A DNA stretch of 64,000 nt from Streptomyces canus 299MFChir4.1 (GCF_000383615.1 NZ_KB911586.1:1-64000); one strand, 5' to 3'. Shown: positions 51,290 through 61,484, counted from the first letter of the stretch. Translations and numbers: made by a program. The notes: a model not told the origin generated them from the letters alone.

Positions 51290-52380
51290 GAAGGGGGCAC
51301 GTCCCTGCGGGTCAGCAGCCAGGGCTCGACGACGCCGAGACCACGCACCGGCCGCTGCCACATCGGCTGGAGCGCGAAGCGGTAGGTCGGCGGCTCCTCG
51401 CCCTCCTTCTCTGCGGCGGCCGCGGCCTCAGCGGCCTCGGCCTCGGAGGCGGGCGCCTCGCCGTGCCGGATCAGCTCCTCGGCGAAGGCGCTGTCGACGA
51501 GGACGGCGTCCCGGGGAGCTATCGAGGTCAGCCGGGAGGCGAGGTTCACCGTCGTACCGAAGACATCACCCATACGGGTGGTCACCGTGCCGAAGGCGAT
51601 GCCGACGCGCAGCTCGGGCATGGTCTCGTCGTTCGCCATGGTCTCGATCAGGCGCAGCGCGATCTCGGCGGCGACGGCCGCGTCGTCGGCCGCGAACAGG
51701 ACCTCGTCGCCGAGGGTCTTGATGAGCCGCCCGCCCCGCGCCGCCACGAGATCCGCGGCGGTGGTCTCGAAGGCCTCGACGAGTTCGCCGAGCTCCTCCT
51801 CCTCCATACGGCGGGTCAGCCGGGTGAACCCGACGAGGTCGGCGAAGCCGACGCACAGCCGCCGGTCGACCATCTCCTCGTCGTCGGCGGCCTGCACGAC
51901 CCGCCCCGCCGAGGCCGAGAGCTGGCGGCGCCAGACGTAGACCAGGAACTCCTCCAGCTCGGGCAGGAGCAGCTCGATGATCGGGTACGTCACCTCGGTG
52001 CGGGTCATGCCCGGCTCCGGGGGGTCGGTCAGGCCCTCCAGGAAGGAGTCGATCTGCCACTCGGCGAGCCGGGCGGTGGTCTGCCCGGTGGACCGCGCCA
52101 CCTGCACGGCCATGGCCTCGCTCAGCAGCCCCGCCTCGACGAGACCGGCGAGCCGGCGCAGCGCGAGGACGTCCGCCTCGGTGAACGCCTTGGCCTGGCC
52201 GACGTCGGCGAAGCCCATCGCCCGCCAGAAGCGGGTGGCCAGCTCCATGGAGACGCCGGCGGTGCGGGCCGCCTGAAAGGGGGTGTAGCGCCGCTCGGCA
52301 CCGAGGATGAGCTGTTCGAGACGCACGGCGAGCGGGTGCGCGGGCACGTCCGCGCCGGAGCCCGTGTCGTCTGCGGTCAC
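51286..52380 (-). CDS. cya: Class III adenylate cyclase
   Basis: Predicted 364-residue cyclase producing cAMP from ATP. The N-terminal part (about 1-170) is helical. The class III catalytic domain follows, with VGFADLVGFTRLTRRM giving a metal-binding Asp, TLGDEVLFAADD as the second metal-site loop, and GDVFGTTVNLASRLT carrying the transition-state Asn/Arg. A C-terminal tail contains an Ala/Glu-rich stretch. Position matches, from memory, the single classical Cya of S. coelicolor (SCO4928), needed for normal germination. No membrane helix is seen. Confidence 0.92.
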   Translation of the reverse strand: MTADDTGSGADVPAHPLAVRLEQLILGAERRYTPFQAARTAGVSMELATRFWRAMGFADVGQAKAFTEADVLALRRLAGLVEAGLLSEAMAVQVARSTGQTTARLAEWQIDSFLEGLTDPPEPGMTRTEVTYPIIELLLPELEEFLVYVWRRQLSASAGRVVQAADDEEMVDRRLCVGFADLVGFTRLTRRMEEEELGELVEAFETTAADLVAARGGRLIKTLGDEVLFAADDAAVAAEIALRLIETMANDETMPELRVGIAFGTVTTRMGDVFGTTVNLASRLTSIAPRDAVLVDSAFAEELIRHGEAPASEAEAAEAAAAAEKEGEEPPTYRFALQPMWQRPVRGLGVVEPWLLTRRDVPPS

Positions 52381-52531
52381 GCCTGCTGCCCTTCCGATCT
52401 GTCACGGTCAGGTATCGACCGGCCTCAACTGTACGGCAGGTGTGCGGTAGCTCACTCCCGGAGGAGGGGGCCGGTCGCACCCCGCTGCGGAGCCGCCGAT
52501 GTCACGCCCCGCGCCCCTGAGGGGCTACAGC

Positions 52532-53395
52532 TCACGCCGGTCGCAGGTGGACGATGTCTCCCGCGCCCACCGGTTCCTGTACGCCCTCCTCCGTCGCGAT
52601 CACCAAGCGGCCGTCGCCGTCGACGGCCACCGCCTCGCCCACCAGCGAACGATCTCCCGGCAGCTCCGCCCGTACGCGTCTTCCCAGCGTCGCGCACCCA
52701 GCCGCATACGTCTCCTGGAGTCCGCTCACCGTCGGATCCCCCGCCGCCGCGCGCCAGCGCTCGTACCACTCCTCCAGGGAGCGCAGGACGGCCCGCAGCA
52801 GGGGGTCCCGGTCGGTGCTCACCGCCCCGGCCAGCGCCAGCGAACCCGCGGTGGGGACGGGCAGCTCGTCCTCCCGCAGCGTGACGTTGATGCCGACGCC
52901 CACGACGACACCGTCCCCGCCGGCCCGCTCCGCGAGGATTCCGCCCGCCTTGCGTTCCTCGCCGCCCACGGTCACCAGGAGGTCGTTGGGCCACTTCAGG
53001 GCCGTGTCGACACCCGCCGCCCGCGACAGGCCCGTCGCCACCGCCACCCCCGTGAGCAGCGGCAGCCAGCCCCAGCGGGCGACCGGGACGTCGGCCGGGT
53101 TCAGCAGGACCGAGAAGAAGAGGCCGGAGCGGGCCGGAGCGGACCACTGGCGGTCCAGTCGGCCCCGCCCCGCAGTCTGCTCCTCGGCGACGAGGACCGC
53201 GCCCTCGGTCGCCTTGCCCGCGGCGGCGCGGGCGACCAGGTCGGAGTTGGTGGAGCCGGTGCCGGCCACCACCTCGATCCCCGACCAGAGCCCGCCCTCC
53301 CGCACCAGCCCGCGGCGCAGCGCGGCGGCGTTGAGGGGCGGCCGGTCGAGATCCGACCAACGACTGTCGTCTCCTGAAACATCTCGCGGCGTCAT
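52532..53395 (-). CDS. birA: Biotin-[acetyl-CoA-carboxylase] ligase
   Basis: Predicted 287-residue monofunctional biotin protein ligase. It shows the biotinyl-AMP binding signature GRGRLDRQW, KWPNDLL with the conserved Lys, and the C-terminal SH3-like domain. No N-terminal helix-turn-helix is present, so it does not act as a repressor like E. coli BirA. It is divergent from pccB and near accA2, whose Lys555 is its obvious substrate. ATG at 53395. Confidence 0.94.
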   Translation of the reverse strand: MTPRDVSGDDSRWSDLDRPPLNAAALRRGLVREGGLWSGIEVVAGTGSTNSDLVARAAAGKATEGAVLVAEEQTAGRGRLDRQWSAPARSGLFFSVLLNPADVPVARWGWLPLLTGVAVATGLSRAAGVDTALKWPNDLLVTVGGEERKAGGILAERAGGDGVVVGVGINVTLREDELPVPTAGSLALAGAVSTDRDPLLRAVLRSLEEWYERWRAAAGDPTVSGLQETYAAGCATLGRRVRAELPGDRSLVGEAVAVDGDGRLVIATEEGVQEPVGAGDIVHLRPA

Positions 53396-53506
53396 GCAAG
53401 CCACCCTAGGTGTGTGAAACGCCGCACTGCTGATTCGTAGGGGCACCACTACTCTACGGATGAGTAACCGTCCCCCCTTTTGAGCAGGCAGGGAGCCGCG
53501 AGACCG

Positions 53507-55099
53507 ATGTCCGAGCCGGAAGAGATCGACATCCACACCACCGCGGGCAAGCTCGCGGATCTCCAGCGTCGTATTGACGAGGCGACGCACGCCGGCTCCG
53601 CACGCGCCGTCGAGAAACAGCACGCCAAGGGCAAGCTGACGGCCCGCGAGCGCATCGAACTCCTCCTCGACGAGGGCTCCTTCGTCGAGCTGGACGAGTT
53701 CGCCCGGCACCGCTCCACCAACTTCGGCCTGGAGAAGAACCGTCCGTACGGCGACGGAGTCGTCACCGGGTACGGCACCGTCGACGGCCGCCCGGTCGCC
53801 GTGTTCTCCCAGGACTTCACCGTGTTCGGCGGCGCGCTGGGCGAGGTCTACGGCCAGAAGATCGTCAAGGTGATGGACTTCGCGCTGAAGACCGGCTGTC
53901 CGGTCATCGGCATCAACGACTCCGGCGGCGCCCGCATCCAGGAGGGTGTGGCCTCGCTGGGCGCCTACGGCGAGATCTTCCGCCGCAACACCCACGCGAG
54001 CGGTGTCATCCCGCAGATCAGCCTGGTCGTGGGGCCCTGCGCGGGCGGCGCCGTGTACTCCCCGGCGATCACCGACTTCACGGTGATGGTCGACCAGACC
54101 TCCCACATGTTCATCACCGGGCCCGACGTCATCAAGACGGTCACCGGCGAGGACGTCGGCTTCGAGGAGCTGGGCGGCGCCCGCACCCACAACGCGGTGT
54201 CCGGCGTGGCCCACCACATGGCCGGGGACGAGAAGGACGCCGTCGAGTACGTCAAGCAGCTGCTGTCGTACCTGCCCTCCAACAACCTGTCCGAGCCGCC
54301 GGTCTACCCGGAGGAGGCGGACCTCGCGATCACCGACGAGGACCGCGAGCTGGACACGCTGGTCCCGGACAGCGCGAACCAGCCCTACGACATGCACACG
54401 GTGATCGAGCACATCCTGGACGACGCCGAGTTCTTCGAGACGCAGCCGCTGTACGCGCCGAACATCCTCACCGGGTACGGACGGGTCGAGGGCCACCCGG
54501 TCGGCATCGTCGCCAACCAGCCGATGCAGTTCGCCGGCTGCCTCGACATCACCGCGTCCGAGAAGGCGGCCCGCTTCGTCCGCACCTGCGACGCCTTCAA
54601 CATCCCGGTCATCACCTTCGTGGACGTCCCCGGCTTCCTCCCGGGCGTCGACCAGGAGCACGACGGCATCATCCGCCGCGGCGCCAAGCTCATCTACGCC
54701 TACGCCGAGGCCACGGTCCCCCTGATCACGGTGATCACCCGCAAGGCCTTCGGCGGCGCCTACGACGTCATGGGCTCCAAGCACCTCGGCGCGGACATCA
54801 ACCTGGCCTGGCCCACCGCCCAGATCGCCGTCATGGGCGCCCAGGGCGCGGTCAACATCCTGCACCGCCGCACGATCGCGGAGGCCGAGGCCGCCGGAGA
54901 CCTGGAGGCGACCCGGGCGCGGCTGATCCAGGAGTACGAGGACGCCCTCCTCAACCCCTACATCGCGGCCGAGCGCGGTTACATCGACTCCGTGATCATG
55001 CCGTCCGACACCCGCCGCCACGTGGTCAGGGGCCTGCGCCAGCTGCGCACCAAGCGCGAGTCCCTGCCTCCGAAGAAGCACGGCAACATCCCCCTCTAG
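53507..55099 (+). CDS. pccB: Propionyl-CoA carboxylase beta (carboxyltransferase) subunit
   Basis: Predicted 530-residue carboxyltransferase that moves the carboxyl group from carboxybiotin to propionyl-CoA, giving methylmalonyl-CoA. Crotonase-fold N- and C-domains carry the oxyanion segments ([21 protein letters not shown]). Asp420 in AYDVMG corresponds to the residue reported to set acyl-CoA preference in S. coelicolor PccB (Asp422 there). ATG at 53507 follows CAGGGAG. It is followed after 17 bp by its epsilon subunit and works with the AccA2 alpha subunit at 58826. Confidence 0.95.
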   Translation: MSEPEEIDIHTTAGKLADLQRRIDEATHAGSARAVEKQHAKGKLTARERIELLLDEGSFVELDEFARHRSTNFGLEKNRPYGDGVVTGYGTVDGRPVAVFSQDFTVFGGALGEVYGQKIVKVMDFALKTGCPVIGINDSGGARIQEGVASLGAYGEIFRRNTHASGVIPQISLVVGPCAGGAVYSPAITDFTVMVDQTSHMFITGPDVIKTVTGEDVGFEELGGARTHNAVSGVAHHMAGDEKDAVEYVKQLLSYLPSNNLSEPPVYPEEADLAITDEDRELDTLVPDSANQPYDMHTVIEHILDDAEFFETQPLYAPNILTGYGRVEGHPVGIVANQPMQFAGCLDITASEKAARFVRTCDAFNIPVITFVDVPGFLPGVDQEHDGIIRRGAKLIYAYAEATVPLITVITRKAFGGAYDVMGSKHLGADINLAWPTAQIAVMGAQGAVNILHRRTIAEAEAAGDLEATRARLIQEYEDALLNPYIAAERGYIDSVIMPSDTRRHVVRGLRQLRTKRESLPPKKHGNIPL

Positions 55100-55116
55100 C
55101 CCTGCCGGGAGCCGTC

Positions 55117-55326
55117 ATGAACATCAAGGTCGTACGCGGAAACCCCACCCCGGAGGAGCTTGCCGCCGCCCTGGCGGTGGTCCGGGCCCGCGCCGCGGCG
55201 GCGACGAACACGCCGTCCGGCGCGGAGGAGACCAGGGCCGCGTGGTCCGACCCGTCCCGCATCGCGGGCCGCCGCCTGCCCCAGCCGGGGCCGACGGCCT
55301 GGTCCCGCACGTACTGGCCGGCCTAG
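55117..55326 (+). CDS. pccE: Acyl-CoA carboxylase epsilon subunit
   Basis: Predicted 69-residue protein of the AccE/PccE family, found only in actinobacteria. It begins with the typical IKVVRGNPTPEELAAA and ends in the short Arg/Trp tail WSRTYWPA. It stabilises or stimulates the alpha-beta carboxylase complex. It is cotranscribed with pccB, and its stop overlaps the convergent SGNH hydrolase gene by 4 bp. Confidence 0.92.
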   Translation: MNIKVVRGNPTPEELAAALAVVRARAAAATNTPSGAEETRAAWSDPSRIAGRRLPQPGPTAWSRTYWPA

Positions 55327-56453
55327 AGGACGGCTGACAGCGCCTCGGCCATCACCTCGTACCCGAGATCGTTCGGGTGCAGGTGATCGCCGAAGTCGTA
55401 CGACGGGTGCAGCCGGTCCGGATCCCGCGGACCGGCCAGCTCCCGCGCGAAGTCCACCACCGCGTCGTACTCGCCGGAGCAGCGCACCCACTCGTTCACC
55501 TCGTGCGAGACCTTCGCCGCGTGCTCACCCCAGTGGTCCGAGCCGCCGAACGGCAGCAAGGTGCACCCGATCACCCGCAGCCCCCGCGCCTGCCGTATCA
55601 ACTCCCGGTGTCCGGCGATGAGTTCGGCCGCCTCCACCACCGGGGCGGGCTTGTACGTCGGCTGTTCGCCGGTCTCGCTGAAGCCGATGTCGTTGAGCCC
55701 CAGCAGCACGACGACCGTGTCCACGCCGGCCAGGCCCAGCACATCCCGCCGGAACCGGCCCACCCCCTTCTCCCCGTACCACGCCGAGTCGTTGAGCAGC
55801 AGGTTCCCCCCGATCCCGGCGTTGAGCACGGGCCGGCCGGTGAGCCGGGCCAGCGCGTCCGACCACCGCCGGTCCGCCCCCACGGTGGACCCGAACCCGT
55901 CCGTGACGGAGTCCCCGAACAGCGCGATCCCGTCCGTACGTCCCGCGTCCGTCTCGACGGCGGCCAGGAAGTACCAGGACTCGCTCACCGCGTCGAACCC
56001 GTCCCCGCCCGTGTCACCGAGCAGATCCCCCTCTCCCCGGTAGCCGGCGGTGAAGGCCTGCGCGTGGAAGGTCGCGGGCCCGGTCGCCGCGTCGAAGTAC
56101 AGGGTGACCGTCACCGACTCCCCGGCCGCCACGGTGAGTTCGACCGGCTCGCTCACCAGGGGTCCCCGGGCGGGGATCTCGGGCGGGAGCGTGAGCCTGC
56201 GCAGAGATCCCGGCTCCACGGCCGCCCCCGCGGTCGTACGGCCGACGGTCGCACCCGCGAGGCGGACCGGCGAGGTGCCGCAGGCGTGGGACAGCCGGAT
56301 CCGCACCCGCTCCCCTCCCGCCGAGAGCCGGACGACCTGGCGCACGGACTGCCGCCAGAAGCCCTCGCGGGACCAGTTGGGGGTGAAGCCTTCGGCGGGG
56401 AGCTGAGGCGAGGCGGACCAAGCGGTGGTGAACACGACACGTACCCCTCTCAC
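55323..56453 (-). CDS. SGNH/GDSL-family hydrolase
   Basis: Predicted 376-residue esterase/lipase-like protein. An N-terminal beta-sandwich region (about 1-150) precedes the SGNH domain. Block I is GDSVTDGFG (nucleophile Ser), block II GIGGN, block III GLNDIG, and block V DHLHPNDLGY with the catalytic Asp and His. No clear signal peptide is seen, although the family often acts on polysaccharide esters outside the cell. The exact start among several GTG/ATG codons near 56430-56453 is uncertain. Confidence 0.88.
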   Translation of the reverse strand: MRGVRVVFTTAWSASPQLPAEGFTPNWSREGFWRQSVRQVVRLSAGGERVRIRLSHACGTSPVRLAGATVGRTTAGAAVEPGSLRRLTLPPEIPARGPLVSEPVELTVAAGESVTVTLYFDAATGPATFHAQAFTAGYRGEGDLLGDTGGDGFDAVSESWYFLAAVETDAGRTDGIALFGDSVTDGFGSTVGADRRWSDALARLTGRPVLNAGIGGNLLLNDSAWYGEKGVGRFRRDVLGLAGVDTVVVLLGLNDIGFSETGEQPTYKPAPVVEAAELIAGHRELIRQARGLRVIGCTLLPFGGSDHWGEHAAKVSHEVNEWVRCSGEYDAVVDFARELAGPRDPDRLHPSYDFGDHLHPNDLGYEVMAEALSAVL

Positions 56454-56541
56454 GGACTGCTAATGGAACCACAGTACCGTTAAGTGAAGTTGAGTACGCG
56501 TACTCAGGCGCCCCCCGCGAAATCGCCGCACGCTGGAAACC

Positions 56542-56670
56542 ATGCTGTGGTCCGACCCTGACAACGAACCGCCGAAGGAACTGCGCGACATGCAGGACAT
56601 GCTTCGGCGACTGAGCATCTTCCTGGCGCTGGCCATGGTGCTCGCGATGATCGTGATCGGGCTGCGCTGA
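56542..56670 (+). CDS. Very small membrane protein upstream of maf
   Basis: Predicted 42-residue protein: an acidic N-terminus (MLWSDPDNEPPKELRDMQD), a short amphipathic stretch, and one hydrophobic helix (IFLALAMVLAMIVIGLR). The start is supported only weakly (GGAAA upstream), but the gene keeps a clean frame with normal third-position G/C and ends 18 bp before maf. From memory a small gene occupies this place in S. coelicolor too. Function unknown. Confidence 0.65.
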   Translation: MLWSDPDNEPPKELRDMQDMLRRLSIFLALAMVLAMIVIGLR

Positions 56671-56688
56671 TCGGACTACGCTGACCGC

Positions 56689-57309
56689 ATGACCGATCAG
56701 CCGCGCCGCCGACTCGTGCTCGCCTCCCAGTCCCCCGCCCGGCTGGGCCTGCTGCGACAGGCCGGCCTCACTCCCGAGGTGCTCGTGAGCGGGGTCGACG
56801 AGGACGCCGTCACCGCCCCCACCCCCGCCGAACTGGCGCTCGCCCTCGCCGAGGCGAAGGCCTCCGTCGTGGCCGCGAAGCCCGAGGTCAAGGGTGCGCT
56901 GGTGATCGGCTGCGACTCGGTGCTCGACCTGGACGGCGAGGCCCTGGGCAAACCGGCCGACGCCGAGGAGGCGACGGCCCGCTGGAAGGCCATGCGCGGG
57001 CGCGCGGGCACCCTGCAGACCGGCCACTGCGTCTACGACACGACGAGCGGCCGGTACGTCTCGGCGGTCGCCTCCACCGTCGTCCGCTTCGGCGAGCCGA
57101 CCGACGACGAGATCGCCGCGTACGTCGCCTCCGGCGAACCCCTCTACGTCGCGGGGGCGTTCACCCTGGACGGCCGTTCGGCCCCCTTCATCGAGGGCAT
57201 CGACGGCGACCACGGCAACGTGATCGGCCTCAGCCTGCCCCTCCTGCGCCGCCTGCTGGCCAACCTGCACATCGGCATCACGGAGCTGTGGGCGCCGGCG
57301 GAGGCCTGA
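56689..57309 (+). CDS. maf: Maf-family nucleoside-triphosphate pyrophosphatase
   Basis: Predicted 206-residue protein of the Maf/YhdE house-cleaning family, which hydrolyses non-canonical or excess NTPs to NMP and PPi. It shows the N-terminal [11 protein letters not shown] signature and the active-site region [12 protein letters not shown], with GVDEDAV in between. Its C-terminus, [13 protein letters not shown], is encoded by sequence that recurs in degraded form in the downstream minisatellite. Confidence 0.92.
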   Translation: MTDQPRRRLVLASQSPARLGLLRQAGLTPEVLVSGVDEDAVTAPTPAELALALAEAKASVVAAKPEVKGALVIGCDSVLDLDGEALGKPADAEEATARWKAMRGRAGTLQTGHCVYDTTSGRYVSAVASTVVRFGEPTDDEIAAYVASGEPLYVAGAFTLDGRSAPFIEGIDGDHGNVIGLSLPLLRRLLANLHIGITELWAPAEA

Positions 57310-58010
57310 GCGGCGAACCACCCACTCCCCGGCGCCTCCAACTCACCGGCTCCCTCGGGCACCGCTCGCAACACGCGGACACGACCGACCCCAACCCGCC
57401 CTCCCGCGTCGACAGCCGACCGGTCAGGACGGCTGCCTCACAGAACCGTGACCGCCGACGGAGGCATGAGCGGCGAACCACCCACTCCCCGGGGCCTCCA
57501 ACTCACCGGCTCCCTCGGGCACCGCTCGCAACACGCGGACACGACCGACCCCAACCCGCCCTCCCGCGTCGACAGCCGACCGGTCAGGGCGGCTGCCTCA
57601 CAGAACCGTGACCGCCGACGGAGGCATGAGCGACGAGCCACCCACTCCCCCGGACCCCCGACTACGCGGCACCCTCGGACACCACGTTCACGGCCCGGAC
57701 GTGACCGACCTCAGCGTCCCCAGCCCGGGCATCCACACCAGGGAGTTGCGGCCGCCGACGGAGGCGCGAGCGGGGAACCGTCGCCCTCCCAGGGAGTCGG
57801 TGGCGCGCCACCTGCCGGCCGACCCGCACATCAGCGTCACGGAGCCGTGGCGGCCGACGGAGGCATGAGCGGCGAGCCACCGACTCCCCAGCACCCTCGG
57901 CCACCGCGCTCAGGACCCGGATGCGACCGACCTCAACCCGCACTCCCGACCAGTCCGGGCGTCTGCATCACGGAGTGGTGGGCGCCGCCGGAGGTGTGAG
58001 CGGCGAACCG
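57307..58010. repeat. Minisatellite built from the 3' end of maf
   Basis: Six anchors of GAGG(C/T)(A/G/C)TGAGCGGCGA-like sequence begin at 57307, 57467, 57627, 57767, 57866 and 57997 (spacing 160, 160, 140, 99, 131). The first two 160-bp units differ at 2 positions. The DNA before each anchor resembles the last codons of maf: maf [13 protein letters not shown], unit ending 57868 HISVTEPWRPTEA, unit ending 57999 [12 protein letters not shown]. The last unit enters the coding end of the minus-strand gene that stops at 57968. No separate gene can be supported within 57310-57967. Confidence 0.9.
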
Positions 58011-58603
58011 CCGGTCTCCTCGGGGACGTCCGGGCCCTTCGCGTCCTGCGGCCCCGCAGCGACCGGGCCTCGTCGTCCGTCGTAGGTCACCAGTACGAGC
58101 ACGATCAGGGCGAGCATCACGACCATGAAGAGGAACTGGTGCCAGCCGATCAGGGCCCAGGCGACCGCACCCAGCACTCCGTGCACCACGGCGGCGCTGA
58201 TCAGCAGGACGCGGCCCAGCCCGGCGGGCTGTCGGTCGCGTATCGCCACCAGCAGGGCGACCAACGCGCACAGCGCGAAGTAGAGACCGAAGACGACCCC
58301 GCCGATCTTCGAGGACATCGACATCGCGTCCGGGTCAAGACCGGCCAGCGACATGTTCTGCGCGTCGACGAGATTGCCCATGATCCAGTTGAGCATCGCC
58401 ACACCGAAGGCCTCGGCGAAGAGAACGACCGCCACGACCCACGCCACCGGCCTGCGTATCACCGGGCCCCACCCACTTTCGAGCCATGCTGTTGTTACCC
58501 GAAGTACCTTCAGTACAGCGCGAACGCTACTAACGGGTAAACCGCGGGACAAGGGTTCGGCCGCGGGCAAAGAATCATTGGGCCATTCGTAGGGACTCCA
58601 CAA
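57968..58603 (-). CDS. Membrane protein with four helices, start uncertain
   Basis: Predicted membrane protein of up to 211 residues with about four transmembrane helices ([73 protein letters not shown]). The coordinates use the furthest TTG start. The gene may begin later, for example at the GTG at 58462 (VIRRPVAW), since the region before it looks promoter-like. The last 14 residues ([14 protein letters not shown]) are encoded inside the maf-derived repeat, so its C-terminus may have been extended or replaced. Function unknown. Confidence 0.7.
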   Translation of the reverse strand: MWSPYEWPNDSLPAAEPLSRGLPVSSVRAVLKVLRVTTAWLESGWGPVIRRPVAWVVAVVLFAEAFGVAMLNWIMGNLVDAQNMSLAGLDPDAMSMSSKIGGVVFGLYFALCALVALLVAIRDRQPAGLGRVLLISAAVVHGVLGAVAWALIGWHQFLFMVVMLALIVLVLVTYDGRRGPVAAGPQDAKGPDVPEETGGSPLTPPAAPTTP

Positions 58604-58825
58604 AGAATCGGAGTGGTCCGCAGCACGCTCTCACAGAGACCTTGGCCACAGAGGAGGGCTAGGGTTTCCGGGAGGAGTCCTGCGTACCGCGGTGCGACAA
58701 GGGATTTCGCGGGTCGTGCAAGCTCGTATCACGCTCCGTGTGGGGAAGGTCACCACAGGGGACGGGTCGAAGAGCCGTGTCGGCAGTCCCTAAACTCGGC
58801 TTGTTTCAAGGAGGGAGCCTCAATC

Positions 58826-60598
58826 GTGCGCAAGGTGCTCATCGCCAACCGTGGCGAAATCGCTGTCCGCGTTGCCCGGGCCTGCCGGGATGCCGGTATC
58901 GCGAGCGTGGCCGTGTACGCCGACCCGGACCGGGACGCTCTGCATGTCCGCGCCGCGGATGAGGCGTTCGCTCTGGGCGGTGACACCCCGGCCACCAGTT
59001 ACCTGGACATCGAGAAGGTCCTGGGCGCCGCGCGTGAGTCGGGCGCGGACGCCATCCATCCCGGGTACGGCTTCCTCTCCGAGAACGCCGAGTTCGCGCA
59101 GGCGGTCCTGGACGCGGGCCTGATCTGGATCGGCCCGCCCCCGCAGGCCATCCGCGACCTGGGTGACAAGGTCGCCGCCCGGCACATCGCCCAGCGCGCC
59201 GGCGCCCCCCTGGTGGCGGGCACCGCCGACCCGGTCTCCGGCGCCGACGAGGTCGTGGCGTTCGCCGAGGAACACGGCCTGCCCATCGCCATCAAGGCCG
59301 CCTTCGGCGGCGGCGGCCGCGGCCTGAAGGTCGCCCGCACCCTCGAAGAGGTCCCCGAGCTGTACGACTCCGCGGTGCGCGAGGCGGTGGCCGCCTTCGG
59401 CCGCGGCGAGTGCTTCGTCGAGCGCTACCTGGACCGCCCCCGGCACGTGGAGACCCAGTGCCTGGCCGACAAGCACGGCAACGTGGTCGTCGTCTCCACC
59501 CGTGACTGCTCCCTCCAGCGCCGCCACCAGAAGCTGGTCGAGGAGGCCCCCGCGCCCTTCCTCTCCGACGAGCAGGTCGCCGAGCTGTACCGGGCCTCCA
59601 AGGCGATCCTGAAGGAAGCCTCCTACGAGGGCGCCGGCACCTGCGAGTTCCTCGTCGGCCAGGACGGCACCATCTCCTTCCTGGAGGTCAACACCCGCCT
59701 TCAGGTCGAGCACCCGGTCACCGAGGAGGTCGCCGGCATCGACCTGGTGCGCGAGATGTTCCGCATCGCCGACGGCGAGGAACTGGGCTACGGCGATCCC
59801 GAACTGCGCGGCCACTCCTTCGAGTTCCGCATCAACGGCGAGGACCCGGGCCGCAACTTCCTGCCCGCACCCGGCACCGTCACCAAGTTCGAGGCGCCCT
59901 CCGGCCCCGGCGTCCGCCTGGACGCGGGCGTCGAGGCCGGCTCGGTCATCGGCCCGGCCTGGGACTCCCTGCTGGCCAAGCTGATCGTCACCGGCGCCAC
60001 CCGCGAGCAGGCCCTCCAGCGTGCCGCCCGCGCCCTGGACGAGTTCCAGGTCGAGGGCATGGCCACCGCCATCCCCTTCCACCGCGCGGTCGTCAGGGAC
60101 CCGGCGTTCGCCCCCGAACTGACCGGCTCCAGCGACCCGTTCACGGTCCACACCCGCTGGATCGAGACCGAGTTCGTCAACGAGATCAAGCCCTTCGCGG
60201 CCCCGACCGACACCGAGGCCGAGGACGACGCGGACCGCGAGACGATCGTCGTCGAGGTGGGCGGCAAGCGCCTGGAGGTCTCCCTCCCGTCCTCCCTCGG
60301 CATGTCCCTGGCCCGCACCGGCCTCGCCGCCGGTGCCAAGCCCAAGCGCCGGGCGGCCAAGAAGTCCGGCCCCGCGGCCTCCGGTGACACCCTCGCCTCC
60401 CCGATGCAGGGCACGATCGTCAAGATCGCCGTCGAGGAGGGCCAGGAGGTCAAGGAGGGCGACCTGATCGTCGTCCTCGAAGCCATGAAGATGGAGCAGC
60501 CTCTCAACGCGCACAGGTCCGGCACCATCAAGGGGCTGGCCGCGGAGGTCGGCGCGTCGATCACCTCGGGCGCGGCGATCTGCGAGATCAAGGACTGA
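58826..60598 (+). CDS. accA2: Acetyl/propionyl-CoA carboxylase alpha subunit (biotin carboxylase + BCCP)
   Basis: Predicted 590-residue subunit. It has a biotin carboxylase N-domain ([19 protein letters not shown]), an ATP-grasp domain with the glycine-rich loop [10 protein letters not shown] and the [14 protein letters not shown] signature, and a C-terminal biotinyl domain with Lys555 in EAMKMEQ as the site modified by BirA. It supplies carboxybiotin to PccB and other beta subunits for methylmalonyl- and malonyl-CoA. The GTG at 58826 has a full AAGGAGGGA ribosome binding site. A very strong terminator follows. Confidence 0.96.
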   Translation: MRKVLIANRGEIAVRVARACRDAGIASVAVYADPDRDALHVRAADEAFALGGDTPATSYLDIEKVLGAARESGADAIHPGYGFLSENAEFAQAVLDAGLIWIGPPPQAIRDLGDKVAARHIAQRAGAPLVAGTADPVSGADEVVAFAEEHGLPIAIKAAFGGGGRGLKVARTLEEVPELYDSAVREAVAAFGRGECFVERYLDRPRHVETQCLADKHGNVVVVSTRDCSLQRRHQKLVEEAPAPFLSDEQVAELYRASKAILKEASYEGAGTCEFLVGQDGTISFLEVNTRLQVEHPVTEEVAGIDLVREMFRIADGEELGYGDPELRGHSFEFRINGEDPGRNFLPAPGTVTKFEAPSGPGVRLDAGVEAGSVIGPAWDSLLAKLIVTGATREQALQRAARALDEFQVEGMATAIPFHRAVVRDPAFAPELTGSSDPFTVHTRWIETEFVNEIKPFAAPTDTEAEDDADRETIVVEVGGKRLEVSLPSSLGMSLARTGLAAGAKPKRRAAKKSGPAASGDTLASPMQGTIVKIAVEEGQEVKEGDLIVVLEAMKMEQPLNAHRSGTIKGLAAEVGASITSGAAICEIKD

Positions 60599-60633
60599 CC
60601 GCACCTCGTACGCCCTTTGCCCTTACGGCATCC

Positions 60634-60682
60634 CGAGGCGCCCCGCGGACCGGAGCAGTCGGTCCGCGGGGCGCCTCGTTTT
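60634..60682 (+). terminator. Strong intrinsic terminator of accA2
   Basis: A perfect 19-bp stem (60634-60652 with 60660-60678, CGAGGCGCCCCGCGGACCG and its complement) with a 7-nt loop, followed by TTTT. Confidence 0.95.
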
Positions 60683-60705
60683 CCCCGTCCCCCGAGACGG
60701 TGGTC

Positions 60706-61404
60706 CTACGCGGTCCGCGCCCAGCCGGTGCCGTGGCGCACCAAGGCGAGACCGGCCCAGGCGAAGGCGACGGCCGCCATGACGAACGACAGCGCGGTCA
60801 GGGGCGCGACGCCGATCACGTAGCCGACGACGTTGAGCGGCATGGACAGGATCAGCAGCCAGGCGGCCCAGGCCGGCACCGCTCGGCCGCGCAGCAGGGC
60901 GACACCCAGCAGGATCGCGCCGAGGACGTGGGCGGCGACGAAGTAGAGGATCGGGCCGTTCACCACGGCGAGAGCGTTGACCCCGTCGGCCACCCGCACC
61001 AGGGAGTCCTGGCTCACGCCCTTGGCGAAGCCCCCGAGCGCGACGACGTCGAGGTTCGGGGTGGTGTCGATCGCGATCAGCCCGGTGCCGAAGAGGACCG
61101 CGCCCCACAGTCCCAGCCGGGCCGAGCGGGACACGGCGAGCAGGGCCACGCCGACCAGGCCCGGCAGGAACAGCACGGTGCCCACCGTCCACAGCCACAC
61201 GGACAGTTCCGTGGCTCCATGGTGCGCGGCGATGTCCCGGGCGATCTCCTTGCTGGAGGCGTCCGTGTCGTACGGCGCCACGAGGCCCGCCGCCGCGAAC
61301 ATCAGGGGGCCGAGGGTGGCCCCGATCGCGGCGAGGAGGCGGGCGGTGCCGGGCGGGGCGCTTTCGGTGGCGGCCGTGGACGTGCGTGCCGGTGTGGTGG
61401 TCAT
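60706..61404 (-). CDS. Uncharacterised six-helix membrane protein
   Basis: Predicted 232-residue integral membrane protein with about six hydrophobic segments, for example LLAAIGATLGPLMFAAAGLV and WLWTVGTVLFLPGLVGVALL. It resembles DUF4386-like small membrane proteins, but I am not certain. ATG at 61404 with AAGGGGG upstream. It follows a LuxR-type regulator on the same strand (81 bp), which may control it (inference). It belongs to an insertion between accA2 and deoR. Confidence 0.75.
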   Translation of the reverse strand: MTTTPARTSTAATESAPPGTARLLAAIGATLGPLMFAAAGLVAPYDTDASSKEIARDIAAHHGATELSVWLWTVGTVLFLPGLVGVALLAVSRSARLGLWGAVLFGTGLIAIDTTPNLDVVALGGFAKGVSQDSLVRVADGVNALAVVNGPILYFVAAHVLGAILLGVALLRGRAVPAWAAWLLILSMPLNVVGYVIGVAPLTALSFVMAAVAFAWAGLALVRHGTGWARTA

Positions 61405-61484
61405 GAGAGTCCCCCTTGGCGGTCTGTCCCCGTGCCGAGCGCCTTCCGTCAGTGAAGCGAGAAGGGGTGACCGGTGACCATCCG

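Noticed and set aside
57448..57999. Small gene(s) within the maf-derived array
   Set aside because: The frames exist only because of the repeated units, lack ribosome binding sites, and differ in length from copy to copy.
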